Below are positions 35,710 through 44,709 of a DNA stretch of 64,000 bases, piece after piece (the first letter of the stretch is position 1; each line of letters starts with the position of its first letter). Under the pieces are notes generated by a model. It did no database searches. It had not been told where the DNA came from and saw only the letters and a program-made list of their open reading frames with translations. The position numbers were made by a program, and so were the translations under genes. Origin of the DNA: Haladaptatus pallidirubidus (GTDB lineage Archaea > Halobacteriota > Halobacteria > Halobacteriales > Haladaptataceae); the NCBI RefSeq assembly GCF_020700235.1, contig NZ_CP085301.1:3472001-3536000 (forward strand). The letters run 5' to 3'.

Positions 35710-37627
35710 TCAGTTCGACCCGCTATTTACCTGGCTCGCGCTCGCCCGCCGGGACGCTTCCTCCACGAACTCCGACGAAAGCGCGTCGATTTCGCCGGCC
35801 TGTACCCGCCAAAGATCCGCGTACAGACCGTCCTTTTCGAGCAGTTCTTCGTGGGTGCCACGTTCCACGATTTCCCCGTCTTCGACCGACAGGATGGTGT
35901 CCGCGCCTTTCACCGTCGAAAGGCGGTGGGCGATGATGAACGTCGTCCTGTCTTCGGTGAGACGATCGAGACTGCGTTGAATAAGCATCTCCGTCTCGGT
36001 ATCCACCGCACTCGTCGCCTCGTCCAGCACGAGCAGTTCGGGGTCGGCCAGAATCGTTCGCGCGATGGAGATTCGTTGGCGTTGGCCCCCCGAGAGTTTC
36101 ACGCCGCGCTCCCCCACTCGCGTATCGTAGCCCTCGGGAAGATTGGTGACGAACACGTGGGACTCCGCGGCTTTTGCGGCGGAGACGATTTCCTCCTCCG
36201 TCGCGTCGAACGCTCCGTATCTAATGTTCTCCTGCACTGTTCCGTCAAAGAGGAACGTATCTTACCCGACGTAGCCGATGTGTTCGCGGAGGCTTTCGAC
36301 GGTCAGGTCGCGCACGTCGGTTCCATCGACGCGGATTTCGCCGCCGGTCACGTCGTAAAGGCGCGGAAGGAGTTTACAAATCGTTGATTTTCCGGCACCG
36401 GTCGGGCCGACTAGTCCGACCGTTTCGCCGGGGTTTGCGGTGAACGTCACGTCATCTAGCACCCGTTCGCCATCGTCGTAGGAGAAATCCACGTGGTCGT
36501 AATCAACTCGGCCTTCGACGGAATCGAGTTCGCTCGCGTCCAGCCCGCTGGTGATGCTGGGCGGAATCGACATGAGACCGAAAATCCGGCGTGCAGAAGC
36601 CTTCGCGTCCTCGTACCGATCCACGACTTCGCTCATCTGCGTGAGGGGGTTCGACCATGCGCTGGGTGAGCAAGAGGAAAGTGACGAGTTGGCCGACGGA
36701 GAGGTCTCCCGAGAACCCCAATGGCGGTTCAGTGAGATACCACAATCCGCCGACGATGAAGGTAGCGATGAACGCGATTGAGGTGAGCAGTTGGAGTCCG
36801 GGTCGGTAGATGAAGTTCATCCGAAGCGCCTTCCAATCGCGCCTGAAATATTTGTAGGAGGCGTTTCGGACACGCTCGTCCTCGAATTCCTCGGTTCCGG
36901 CGGTTTTGATGACTTCGACGCCAGCGAGGTTATTTTCCAACCGTGTGTTCAAATCGCCAACTGACGAGCGAATATCGGCGTAGAACGCCTCGATTCGGCG
37001 CATGAACCACCACGTGAACAGCGCCGCGATGGGAATGATAGAGAGGGTAACCAGCGCCAACTGTTCGTTGATGGAAAAGAGAACCCATCCGATTCCGATG
37101 ATGAGGACGAAAAGTTGAATCGCGCTTCCCATCATGTTGTCGAGGAACAGTTCGAGGCGGTTTGTGTCGTTGTTCAGGATGCTCATGAGTTCTCCCGTCT
37201 TGTGGTCATCGAAGAACTCCATGTCGAGTCTCTGCATCCATTGGTAGGTTTCCGTCCGAACTTCGTGTTTCACGCGATGGGAGAACAGATTTAGGCTGGA
37301 TGCAAGTGCGAAATTACTGAACGCGGCGAGCACCATCGAAATCGCCATGATTTGAATTGAGAACCAGAACTGCCCCATCGTGGTCTGTGGAATCCACGCC
37401 TCCGGCAGTAACGGGAGCGAATACGCCTTTTCGCCGTAGAAAACAGCGTCCAGCGCGACGCCGAGAACGACCGGTGGAACGAGTGCGAGAAATCTCGCGG
37501 AAATACTGGTTAGAATACCGACGATAAACCAGCGGAGATGGTCGTCCCCGTACTCGGCGAACAGCCGAAACATCGGCCGTTCGACGGACTCTCCCAACTC
37601 GTCCGGATCTACCTCGTCGTCAGCCAT
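35710..37627 (-). pseudogene. ABC exporter (fused permease-ATPase, MsbA/BmrA type) broken by a frameshift and a nonsense codon
   Basis: The remnant spans a six-helix exporter domain (37627 to about 36650) and a complete ATPase domain. Lesion one: in the segment that should read RMVEPLTQMSEVVDRY the sequence has five C where four are needed (36648-36652), shifting the frame. Lesion two: TAA at 36262-36264 where [13 protein letters not shown] is expected, a single C-to-T change of CAA. The rest is intact: Walker A GPTGAGKST, signature [15 protein letters not shown], Walker [13 protein letters not shown]. Repaired length would be 638 residues, normal for the family. Two unrelated lesions make a sequencing error for both unlikely. 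Confidence 0.92.
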
Positions 37628-37764
37628 TTTCCTCGCCGCTCATTTCGTAGACGGTTCAGAGCAAATTGATAAAGTCACTTGGATTTCGGCAGAGTAGAAG
37701 GGCGGCTGTGGGATCGAGATGCAGAAACGGAATACATTCCCTTCCCCCCTTCCAAAACGAACCG

Positions 37765-38088
37765 ATGTCGTGGAAGATTCTGATTATCGCCGGACTGTTC
37801 GAAGTCGCGTGGGCCATCGGATTGGAATACTCCGACGGTTTCTCGAAATTCTGGCCCTCGGTCGCCACCGTCGTCGCCCTCGTCATCAGCATGGTGCTGC
37901 TGGCGGAAGCACTCAAAACGCTTCCCGTCGGCACGGCCTACGCGGTTTGGACGGGCATCGGCGCGGTCGGTACTGCAATCCTCGGCGTCGTTCTCTTCGA
38001 TGAACCCGCGGATGTGCTCAGAATCGCCTTCATCGGCGTCATCGTCGTCGGCATCGTGGGTCTTCACGTTTCGTCTGGCGGGCACTGA
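37765..38088 (+). CDS. SMR-family exporter, Gdx/SugE (guanidinium) type
   Basis: A 107-residue four-helix small multidrug resistance protein. The essential glutamate is Glu13 (IIAGLFEVAWAIGLEYSDGF), and the WAIGLEYSDGF motif resembles Gdx/SugE guanidinium exporters more than EmrE. These proteins work as dual-topology dimers in the membrane. ATG 37765 is the right start; upstream codons in frame are unrelated to the family. It stands alone, with no visible guanidine riboswitch or partner gene. Confidence 0.9.
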   Translation: MSWKILIIAGLFEVAWAIGLEYSDGFSKFWPSVATVVALVISMVLLAEALKTLPVGTAYAVWTGIGAVGTAILGVVLFDEPADVLRIAFIGVIVVGIVGLHVSSGGH

Positions 38089-38407
38089 GTCGGACAAACA
38101 AAATGCAAAAGACAACCGAATCAAACCACTCCGGCACGCGCTGGCGTAGCGACTCGGACGACGCGTCCTCGTCGCTTCGTCACCTATCGCGCGAGGGGTG
38201 ACTGAACGAACGTTAGCGAGTGAAGAAATCGGCTGGGGAGGGTTGTGGCTTATGCGGTTGCGGGGCGGTGGCAGAGCGGTCTCATTGGCGTCGGCGTCCC
38301 TCAACCTCCTCGGTCGCTCCGCTCTTTCGTCCCTCGCACGTTTCTCGCACGCACCGAGCGGGAAAGTGCTGTTTTACAACACAGATTTCCTTACGCACTC
38401 ACACCCT
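38089..38407. other. Intergenic stretch, no gene seen
   Basis: About 320 GC-rich bases between the SMR gene and the convergent flavoprotein gene. I checked 38258-38340 as a possible tRNA (GCGGGGCGGTGGC start) and found no matching acceptor or T arm. The stretch 38300-38350 is another CT-rich block like those at 17460 and 33020. Confidence 0.5.
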
Positions 38408-39145
38408 TTACTCCATCTTTTCCACGAAACTCGGATGCGGAACCGGTGTCTCGTCCTCCCACTCCTCTACGTATTTCCGGAGGCGGTTGTGCGCCCGCCG
38501 CGCCCGGCGCTGACGCTCGTCCTCCGAGATTTCCTCGCAGCCGACCGGAACGTCGCGGTCGCGGTTAGTGAAGTATCCCTCCGGGGCGACCCAGTCGTGG
38601 TAGAAATCCGGGATGGCGTCCTGTACCACCGTAATTCCGACTTTCGACCCGTCGCCCGCCGAAACGATGGCTTGGTGGTACTGCTCTGCCAGTCGTCCGG
38701 CGGCGTAGAGTCCGTCGACACCGGTTCGTCCCGCGTCGTCCACCGAGACGAACCGTTTGCTTCCGGACTGCTCGAAATCGAGGCTGAAACCGTCGAGGTA
38801 GTCAGAATCCGACCACGACGCCGCGACGACTCGCTCTGCGTCGATGGTTTCCTCGTCGGTTACGACCGAAAATCCGTCGCTCTCGTCCGCGCGGCGCACG
38901 TCCGAAACCGTGGCATCGAGTCGGGCGCATCCGGCGCGCTCGGCCTGTTCTTCCAGCATGAGGCTGAACAACCGCGAGTCGATTCCGACGGGGAAACCGG
39001 GGAAGTTTTCCAGAATCGCGTTTCGGTAGAGGATTGGTACCCCGTCGTTGACGACCAGCGTGTCGAGGTCTGCGCGGGCGGTGAAGATGGCCGCGGAGAG
39101 TCCCGCGACACCGCCGCCGACGATGACCACATCGTAGCGCGTCAT
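38408..39145 (-). CDS. FAD-dependent oxidoreductase, thioredoxin-reductase-like fold without CxxC
   Basis: A 245-residue flavoprotein with the Rossmann motif VVIVGGGVAGLSAA at 6-19, an NDGVPILYRNAILENFPGF segment like thioredoxin reductase, and the second FAD motif GVDGLYAAGRLAEQYHQAI. The redox CxxC of thioredoxin reductases and an NAD(P)-binding domain are missing, which matches short haloarchaeal NAD(P)/FAD-dependent oxidoreductases of unknown partner. C-terminal 55 residues are strongly charged. Substrate unknown. Confidence 0.88.
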   Translation of the reverse strand: MTRYDVVIVGGGVAGLSAAIFTARADLDTLVVNDGVPILYRNAILENFPGFPVGIDSRLFSLMLEEQAERAGCARLDATVSDVRRADESDGFSVVTDEETIDAERVVAASWSDSDYLDGFSLDFEQSGSKRFVSVDDAGRTGVDGLYAAGRLAEQYHQAIVSAGDGSKVGITVVQDAIPDFYHDWVAPEGYFTNRDRDVPVGCEEISEDERQRRARRAHNRLRKYVEEWEDETPVPHPSFVEKME

Positions 39146-39199
39146 AGTCGGGGGTTACTTGTGAGATGGCATAAACTGCCGTGTTGATGGCCGACGGGT

Positions 39200-39517
39200 T
39201 TAGGAATCGTCTTCGTCGGAATCAGAATCTGAATCGTCCCCATCGGAGTCAGAATCGCCAGTTTCGGGACGAACGTCTGCATCGCTCGCGGACGGGCCGG
39301 CGGCTTCGGACGGCTCCGCCGCCGACGGGGAGTCGTTCGTTTCATCGGTGATGGAACCGGTTGATGCACTGGCGTCTGACCCTGCCGCCGCGGCGTCTTC
39401 GCTCGCTTCGTTCGGAGCGACGTCGTGGGATTCTTTCAGATGCTCGTTCAACTGCGCTTCTCGTTCGAACGATTCGCCGCACTGTTCGCAGGAAACGTCT
39501 TCTTCTGATTCTGCCAT
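39200..39517 (-). CDS. Single C2H2 zinc-finger protein with acidic disordered tail
   Basis: A 105-residue protein. Residues 10-31 are a classic C2H2 finger (CEQCGESFEREAQLNEHLKE, then SH): Cys10, Cys13, His26, His31. The remaining 70 residues are low-complexity Ala/Ser/Glu/Asp, ending in SD/DDS repeats. Haloarchaea carry many such small zinc-finger proteins, mostly uncharacterised. It is convergent with nothing and divergent from the SRPBCC gene; nucleic-acid or protein binding are both possible. Confidence 0.82.
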   Translation of the reverse strand: MAESEEDVSCEQCGESFEREAQLNEHLKESHDVAPNEASEDAAAAGSDASASTGSITDETNDSPSAAEPSEAAGPSASDADVRPETGDSDSDGDDSDSDSDEDDS

Positions 39518-39651
39518 ACCTATTCCTTTTCACGGTAGCATTGAAAGGATTTTACTGGCACATTCAACCCTATTTCACGTCGGCCACTCAACTCGTGTTT
39601 TTCGAGCGGCTCGCTTCCGTCGGTAAAATCATCACCCATCCCGCCGCCGGA

Positions 39652-40215
39652 ATGTTTACTTTCAGCCGCACGGAACCGAACGGTGTGGATTCAGTCGAAC
39701 TCAGCACCGTCGTCTACGTGCCGCCGGAGGAGGCCTACGAGTTTCTCGTCGACTTTCCGGGATACGCAAACTACTCGGAACACCTCACCGGAGTCACGCG
39801 AGAGGGCGACGGTGGGCCAGGGACGGAGTACGACATTCATCTGAAATGGTGGAAAGTGAAGTACACTGTGCGCTCCGAAGTGACGGAACTCGACCGCCCG
39901 AACCGCATCGATTGGAAGATAATCAAAGACATTCACGCCCACGGTCACTGGCGGGTCGAGGAAGTTCCCGAGGAAGCTCCCGAAGGGAAAGAAACCGCTT
40001 CGCGGGTGTGGCTCTCCATCAACTTCGACGCGGATTCGGCCGACAGCAGCATGCTCAACTTGCCGATGTTCGTCTCGATGGGGTGGGTCGTGAACAAGGC
40101 GAAACCGCTCGTACTCAAGGAAGCAGAGCGCGTCGTGGAGCGAATCGTCGCGGATCTAGAGGGCGAAAAACGCGACGTTAACCTCGTGATTCACGACAAA
40201 CCGGATGCGGTCTGA
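39652..40215 (+). CDS. SRPBCC-family (coenzyme Q-binding/START-like) protein
   Basis: The protein (187 residues from ATG 39652) has the polyketide-cyclase/SRPBCC fold signature: VELSTVVYVPPEEAYEFL, then DFPGYANYSEHLTGV and WWKVKYTVRSEVTELDRPNR. Such proteins bind small hydrophobic ligands. The frame stays open upstream to about 39360, and a TTG at 39541 is possible, but that region overlaps the divergent zinc-finger gene, so I chose the first ATG before the domain. The end lies 21 bases from the end of the convergent EamA gene. Confidence 0.82.
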   Translation: MFTFSRTEPNGVDSVELSTVVYVPPEEAYEFLVDFPGYANYSEHLTGVTREGDGGPGTEYDIHLKWWKVKYTVRSEVTELDRPNRIDWKIIKDIHAHGHWRVEEVPEEAPEGKETASRVWLSINFDADSADSSMLNLPMFVSMGWVVNKAKPLVLKEAERVVERIVADLEGEKRDVNLVIHDKPDAV

Positions 40216-40236
40216 ACTTCGGTTCTCGATTCTTTT

Positions 40237-41094
40237 TCACTCGATTTGCACGAGCAGAACTCCGAGGAGAACCAACCCACCGCCGCCGACCGTCACGACA
40301 GTAACCGGTTCTCCGAGGATGGCCGCCCCCAGAAGAAGCGTGACGACCGGTTCGACGGTGCTGACGATGCTCGTGCGGCTCGCGCCGATTCTGCTGATTC
40401 CGGCGAAGAGCGCGAAGATGGGAATCGTGGTGGCGAGAACGGCCATGGCGACGACGATTCCCCACTCGGCGAGTGCGACGGGAACGAACAGCTCTCCCGT
40501 GGCGGAGCCAAAGAACAGGTACGCGCAGGCCGCGGCGGGGAGGACGTGGGCCGTCAGTTGGTCCGCGGGAACGCTGTCCAGCGCGACTCGACCGATGGTG
40601 ATGTACCCCGCGTACACAACGGCGGCGACGAGGACGATAACGATTCCGCGCGGGTCAGCGCCTACCGGGTTGCCGCCCGTGATAAGCGCGACGCCGGTTA
40701 GCGCCAGAACGAGCGCGGAGGCGGTTCGACGGGTTACGCGCTCGTCGAGGACGAGCGCGGACAGTACGACGACGAAGACGGGGTAGGTGTAGAGCAGGAT
40801 GCCGACGAGTCCGGCGGTCATGAACGACAAGCCCCAAAAGTACAGACCGCTCATCGCGGCGTAGCCGAACGCGCCGAGGCCGAGACCGATGAACAAATCT
40901 TTTCCGGAAAAGCGACGGAGTCGCCCGCGGACGGCGAGACCCCCCCAGACCAGCGCGGTGGCGAGCAGAAACCGAAAGAAGAGGACGGTCGGAATCGACA
41001 GTCCGGCGTCCGCCGCGAGTTTGCCGAAGATACCGAGGGTACCGAATCCGACCGCGGAGACGATGATTAGCAGAACACCGACTCTGTCACTCAT
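40237..41094 (-). CDS. EamA/DMT-family transporter
   Basis: A 285-residue protein with ten membrane helices arranged as two EamA repeats (about 5-135 and 147-283); VILGEPVT-like turns appear as VLDERVTRR and ILGEPVTVVTV. DMT proteins export metabolites or amino acids. Nothing near it identifies the substrate. Confidence 0.92.
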   Translation of the reverse strand: MSDRVGVLLIIVSAVGFGTLGIFGKLAADAGLSIPTVLFFRFLLATALVWGGLAVRGRLRRFSGKDLFIGLGLGAFGYAAMSGLYFWGLSFMTAGLVGILLYTYPVFVVVLSALVLDERVTRRTASALVLALTGVALITGGNPVGADPRGIVIVLVAAVVYAGYITIGRVALDSVPADQLTAHVLPAAACAYLFFGSATGELFVPVALAEWGIVVAMAVLATTIPIFALFAGISRIGASRTSIVSTVEPVVTLLLGAAILGEPVTVVTVGGGGLVLLGVLLVQIE

Positions 41095-41235
41095 TCGTCG
41101 GAAGTTCGTAGGTCGGCGGTAAAACCGATTCGCAAGCGAAAATGGGTTCGTTGTAGACTACCATCGAAAATCGAGTGAAATCGGATTGGAAACGGATCGA
41201 AAAGGGAATCGCGGCTCGGGGGCGAATCGCCCGTT

Positions 41236-42582
41236 TCAGGCCAGACTACGCCCGTCGAGTTCGTTACCGGAGTACTCGATGTTCATTAGGTCTAGGATGG
41301 TCGGCGCGATGTCGAGCAGGTCAACGTCTTCCGGAATCGTCACGTTCGAATCATCCACGAACAACGAGGCGTTGTCGAAGCTGTGCATGCCGTTCCGCGG
41401 GCCGACGCCGAACACGTCGTCGTGACCTTTGAATCCGGCTTTGAGGTCGAATCCGTAGTTTGGAATCGCGACGAGGTCGGGCGCGATGTCTTCATGGTCG
41501 CCGCGGAAGGCGTTTTCCTTTTCTACGACTTGGGCGCAGACCTTCTCGCCGTTTGGCCCCTCCAAGTTTTCGAGCATCTCCTTGAGTTCGGTTCGCTTCT
41601 CCTCGTACTCGTCCTCGGGGACGCTTCCACGCGGTTCGCGCCCTTCGAGGTTGATGTAGAATCGCCCCGGAATGAGCGAGTAGGCAGCGGTGTCGTCGGC
41701 GATGTCGCCGAGTTCCTCGTGGTCGTCGTCTTCGTAGGAGAGCCAGCCCTCGTCTGCGAGCCACTGGTTGAAGTGAACCTCGTGGTCGAGGCTAGTGAAC
41801 CCGTGGTCGCTCGCGACGACCATCGTAACGTCGTCGGCCAGCGCGTCGCGGAGTTTGCCGAGATATTCGTCCACCTTCTTGTAGAAGTCGATGAACTCCT
41901 GTTTGTACTCGCCGTCCTCCTCGTAGTGTTTGAACAGGAAGTGGTTCACTCGGTCGGTCGTCATGAAGACGCCGAAAAAGAGGTCCCAGTCGTCCTGCTC
42001 GATGTAGTGGCGGAACGCCTCGTAGCGCGCTTCGAGCGTCTCGTGGGCGTTTTCGATAAACTCGGATTTATCCTCTTTGTGACCCAACTTCGCGTTCGCG
42101 TCTATGCGATAGTCGATGGAGTTCAGGTAATTCCGCAGTTCGTCGGGGTACGCCGCCTTGTCCACGCCGGGCGAAAGGAATCCCGAAACCATGCGCTGGA
42201 CGTTTCGCTGCGGCGGGAACGTCACGGGGACATTCATCACGGTCGCATCCCGACCGGATTCGGCAACGCGATCCCATATTCGCGTCGCCTGCACGTCCCG
42301 GCCCATCGGAACGTAGGTGTCGTAGGAACCGACCTCGCGGTCTTGGAAGCCGTAGACACCAGTCTCACCGGGATTGACGCCCGTGGTGAGGGCGGGCCAG
42401 CAGGCGGAGGATTCGGGCGGAACGATACTGTCTATCGCTCCGGCGCTTCCTTCCTTCGCGAGGGACGCGATGTTCGGAAACTCCGAGGCGTTGTCTTTAA
42501 GAAAGCTGTACGGCACGCCGTCGATACCAAAGAAGGCTACCCGAGGGTCGTCATCTCCACGGAGCCTATCGAAGAGACCCAT
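41236..42582 (-). CDS. Alkaline phosphatase superfamily phosphodiesterase / nucleotide pyrophosphatase-like
   Basis: A 448-residue cytoplasmic (no signal peptide) metallo-enzyme. Metal ligands are visible in FFGIDGVPYSF near the N-terminus and VASDHGFTSLDHEVHFNQWL; the Thr/Ser nucleophile region is SSACWPALTTGVNPGETGVYGF in two parts. This layout matches the type I phosphodiesterase/nucleotide pyrophosphatase branch common in haloarchaea. ATG 42582 (MGLFDRL) is preferred to an upstream GTG. Substrate unknown. Confidence 0.9.
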   Translation of the reverse strand: MGLFDRLRGDDDPRVAFFGIDGVPYSFLKDNASEFPNIASLAKEGSAGAIDSIVPPESSACWPALTTGVNPGETGVYGFQDREVGSYDTYVPMGRDVQATRIWDRVAESGRDATVMNVPVTFPPQRNVQRMVSGFLSPGVDKAAYPDELRNYLNSIDYRIDANAKLGHKEDKSEFIENAHETLEARYEAFRHYIEQDDWDLFFGVFMTTDRVNHFLFKHYEEDGEYKQEFIDFYKKVDEYLGKLRDALADDVTMVVASDHGFTSLDHEVHFNQWLADEGWLSYEDDDHEELGDIADDTAAYSLIPGRFYINLEGREPRGSVPEDEYEEKRTELKEMLENLEGPNGEKVCAQVVEKENAFRGDHEDIAPDLVAIPNYGFDLKAGFKGHDDVFGVGPRNGMHSFDNASLFVDDSNVTIPEDVDLLDIAPTILDLMNIEYSGNELDGRSLA

Positions 42583-42688
42583 ACGCGGCCCTACCACAGG
42601 CGACTACAAGAACCTTCGTTTCCATGGTACACAGTGTCGAACCTACGGACACCCGATATCAAACATACAAATTCTCGAACGCGGTGAA

Positions 42689-43801
42689 CTACGAACTTTC
42701 GAACGCGGCGAACAGCGCTTTGCGGGTACTGGCGTCGATGAGCGAATCCAAGGTGGTCGCGTGTTCTCCATCGACCTGCGCGAAGATTCCCAACGGAACG
42801 CGGGCGGTTGCGGCGTCCGTGTTCCCGCCGGTTGTCTCGCTCGCGTCGAACGCGCCGTCGAGAATGTCCACCGCGCTGGTTCGAACGTCCTCCGCTCGAC
42901 AGGAGATGACGATGGTTTCCTCGTGGATGCCGAACACCGCCGCGGTCGAAACGCCCTCCAACCGAAGGAGGGAATCCGCGGCCTCTTCGAGCGCGCTCAC
43001 TGAGGGAACCACGCCGACGTTCGTCACGGCGAAACTCGCCCGCCGTTCCCGGTTGGCGATAGCTTCGCCGAGCACGTCGAAGGTGTCGCCGCTGACGCCC
43101 GGCGAGCGTAAATCCTCGATGCGGCCCAAATCCGCGAAGGCGTGGAGGAAACCGGCGGCGTCGTAATCGTTTTTCCCGTTGGCTCGCCGGAACTCCCTGG
43201 TTCCGGCGCGGATGCCGTACAACAGCGCCGTGGCGACTCGCTGGTCGGGAATCAGTTTCGCATCCCGAATCAATTTTGTGACGACGGTCGAAGTCGCCCC
43301 GTCGTCGGTTCGCGTGATGGTCAGAATGTTTTCCTCCGCGGTCGGTCGGTGGCGGATGACGCAGATAACCGGCGGATTGTTCGAGAGTCGGGGAACCGCG
43401 CCGCCGCCGCCGACTGCGATTGCCGCGTCGCAATCTTGTAGTTGGTCGCCCCGTCCGTCGATAGTCGTCAAATCCACGTCGAAAATATTGCAGAACGCCT
43501 TGCTATCTTCGCCGGTTACCTCACCCTCCGCGGCGATTCGACCCGCAACGCCCCAATCCTTACACAGGGCTTGCAAGCCGACCGCCGACGCGAGCGAGTC
43601 GATGCTCGCGCCTTCCGGAACGACGAGTGCGACTCGGTTCTGTCCCGCGACAGTCTCCCGAAGCGAGTCGATGGATGCTTTCTCGGTTCCGCGGCGAAGG
43701 GTACGGAACTGAACCGCGTAAAGGACGCCGCCGCCGGAGAGAACGAACAGCAGTGCTGTGAGTACGACAGCGAGGTTTTCGGCGAGGAATCCGGCGGGCA
43801 T
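42689..43801 (-). CDS. DHH-family phosphoesterase-like membrane protein with degenerate active site
   Basis: A 370-residue protein with one N-terminal membrane helix (about 8-30), a DHH-like domain (50-200) and a DHHA1-like domain (210-365). Where active enzymes have a D-x-D metal motif it reads EGASIDSLASAV; the later Asp site reads AAIAVGGGGAV; and DHH is replaced by VIRHRPT. So most metal ligands seem lost and the protein may be non-catalytic or regulatory. Similar haloarchaeal proteins pair TrkA-N with DHH; no TrkA-N is seen here. Confidence 0.75.
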   Translation of the reverse strand: MPAGFLAENLAVVLTALLFVLSGGGVLYAVQFRTLRRGTEKASIDSLRETVAGQNRVALVVPEGASIDSLASAVGLQALCKDWGVAGRIAAEGEVTGEDSKAFCNIFDVDLTTIDGRGDQLQDCDAAIAVGGGGAVPRLSNNPPVICVIRHRPTAEENILTITRTDDGATSTVVTKLIRDAKLIPDQRVATALLYGIRAGTREFRRANGKNDYDAAGFLHAFADLGRIEDLRSPGVSGDTFDVLGEAIANRERRASFAVTNVGVVPSVSALEEAADSLLRLEGVSTAAVFGIHEETIVISCRAEDVRTSAVDILDGAFDASETTGGNTDAATARVPLGIFAQVDGEHATTLDSLIDASTRKALFAAFESS

Positions 43802-43962
43802 TCGTATCGCACAACACCAGTCTGGAGTAAATCCTCTCGGGTGGATTACTGTAGCAGTTATAAGATATGTTCCGTTTTGGACGGGGTTAGCTGCCGACGT
43901 AAAGCGTCTCGCTTCGTGACGTGCAAAAATTCGAAATCGATGAAATCAGATCGCAGAGACGA

Positions 43963-44496
43963 TTACGCGAAGTTCTCTTCGTACAGGTCTTGTGCGTGCT
44001 CGATTGCGTCGAGCGCGGATTGCTTGTCCTCCCAACCCTGCGTCTCGACTTCCTTGCCTGCTTCGAGGTTTTTGTAGGTCTGGAAGAACTCGTCGATTTC
44101 GTCTTTCTGCTGTTCCGTGATGTCGTCTACATCCTCAATGTGGTCGAAACGTGGGTCCTCGATTGGGACTGCGATGACCTTGTCGTCCTGCTCGCCGTCG
44201 TCATCCATCTTCATGAGCGCGACGGGACGAACTTCGATGACACAGCCAGGGAACGTCGAATCCTCGACGAGAACGAGAATGTCGAACGGGTCTTCGTCGT
44301 CGTAGTAGGACTGCGGGATGAACCCGTAGTCGCCGGGGTAGTGAACGTTGCTGTGAAGCACGCGGTCGAGCATGACACCGGGGATGTCTTTGTCGTACTC
44401 GTATTTGTTCCGGTCACCTTTGAGACACTCGACCACGGCGTAGATTTCTTCAGGCGCGTTCGGTCCTGTTTCCAGGTCTTCCCAGAGATTCGTCAT
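43963..44496 (-). CDS. ppa: Inorganic pyrophosphatase (family I)
   Basis: A 177-residue soluble enzyme that hydrolyses pyrophosphate to two phosphates. The signature DEDPFDILVLV holds the metal-binding aspartates, preceded by NKYEYDK and HYPGDYGFIPQSYYDD. Length is standard for the hexameric family I enzyme. ATG 44496 is chosen; the frame is open upstream but without similarity. Single gene, divergent from the PadR regulator. Confidence 0.97.
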   Translation of the reverse strand: MTNLWEDLETGPNAPEEIYAVVECLKGDRNKYEYDKDIPGVMLDRVLHSNVHYPGDYGFIPQSYYDDEDPFDILVLVEDSTFPGCVIEVRPVALMKMDDDGEQDDKVIAVPIEDPRFDHIEDVDDITEQQKDEIDEFFQTYKNLEAGKEVETQGWEDKQSALDAIEHAQDLYEENFA

Positions 44497-44672
44497 AGGT
44501 CGTTTGCGACTGCACGGGAAGACCAAAAAGTCCTTTCGGCATCGACTCAAAACGGACTCCGTCGCTCGATGAACCACCCAAAAACGGAACACACCTCCGT
44601 AATCGACTTGTGGTATTCCCGAGTAAAATCGAGCGAAAGCGAAGAGAAACACCAAGAAACTTGAGAAGGGTT

Positions 44673-44693
44673 AAATATCTCGGTTACATATTT
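44673..44693. promoter_or_regulatory. Inverted repeat overlapping the TATA region of the PadR gene (likely operator)
   Basis: AAATAT and ATATTT form a perfect 6-base inverted repeat with a 9-base spacer, 17 bases before the ATG of the PadR-family gene. It overlaps the TTAAATATC box that is the best TATA candidate. PadR proteins bind short AT-rich inverted repeats of this kind, so autorepression is likely but inferred. Confidence 0.5.
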
Positions 44694-44709
44694 CGTCCTG
44701 TCAAAGCCA

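Noticed and set aside
38258..38340. Possible tRNA starting GCGGGGCGGTGGCAGAGCGG
   Set aside because: No complementary 3' acceptor arm and no T arm with GTTCAA-type loop were found.
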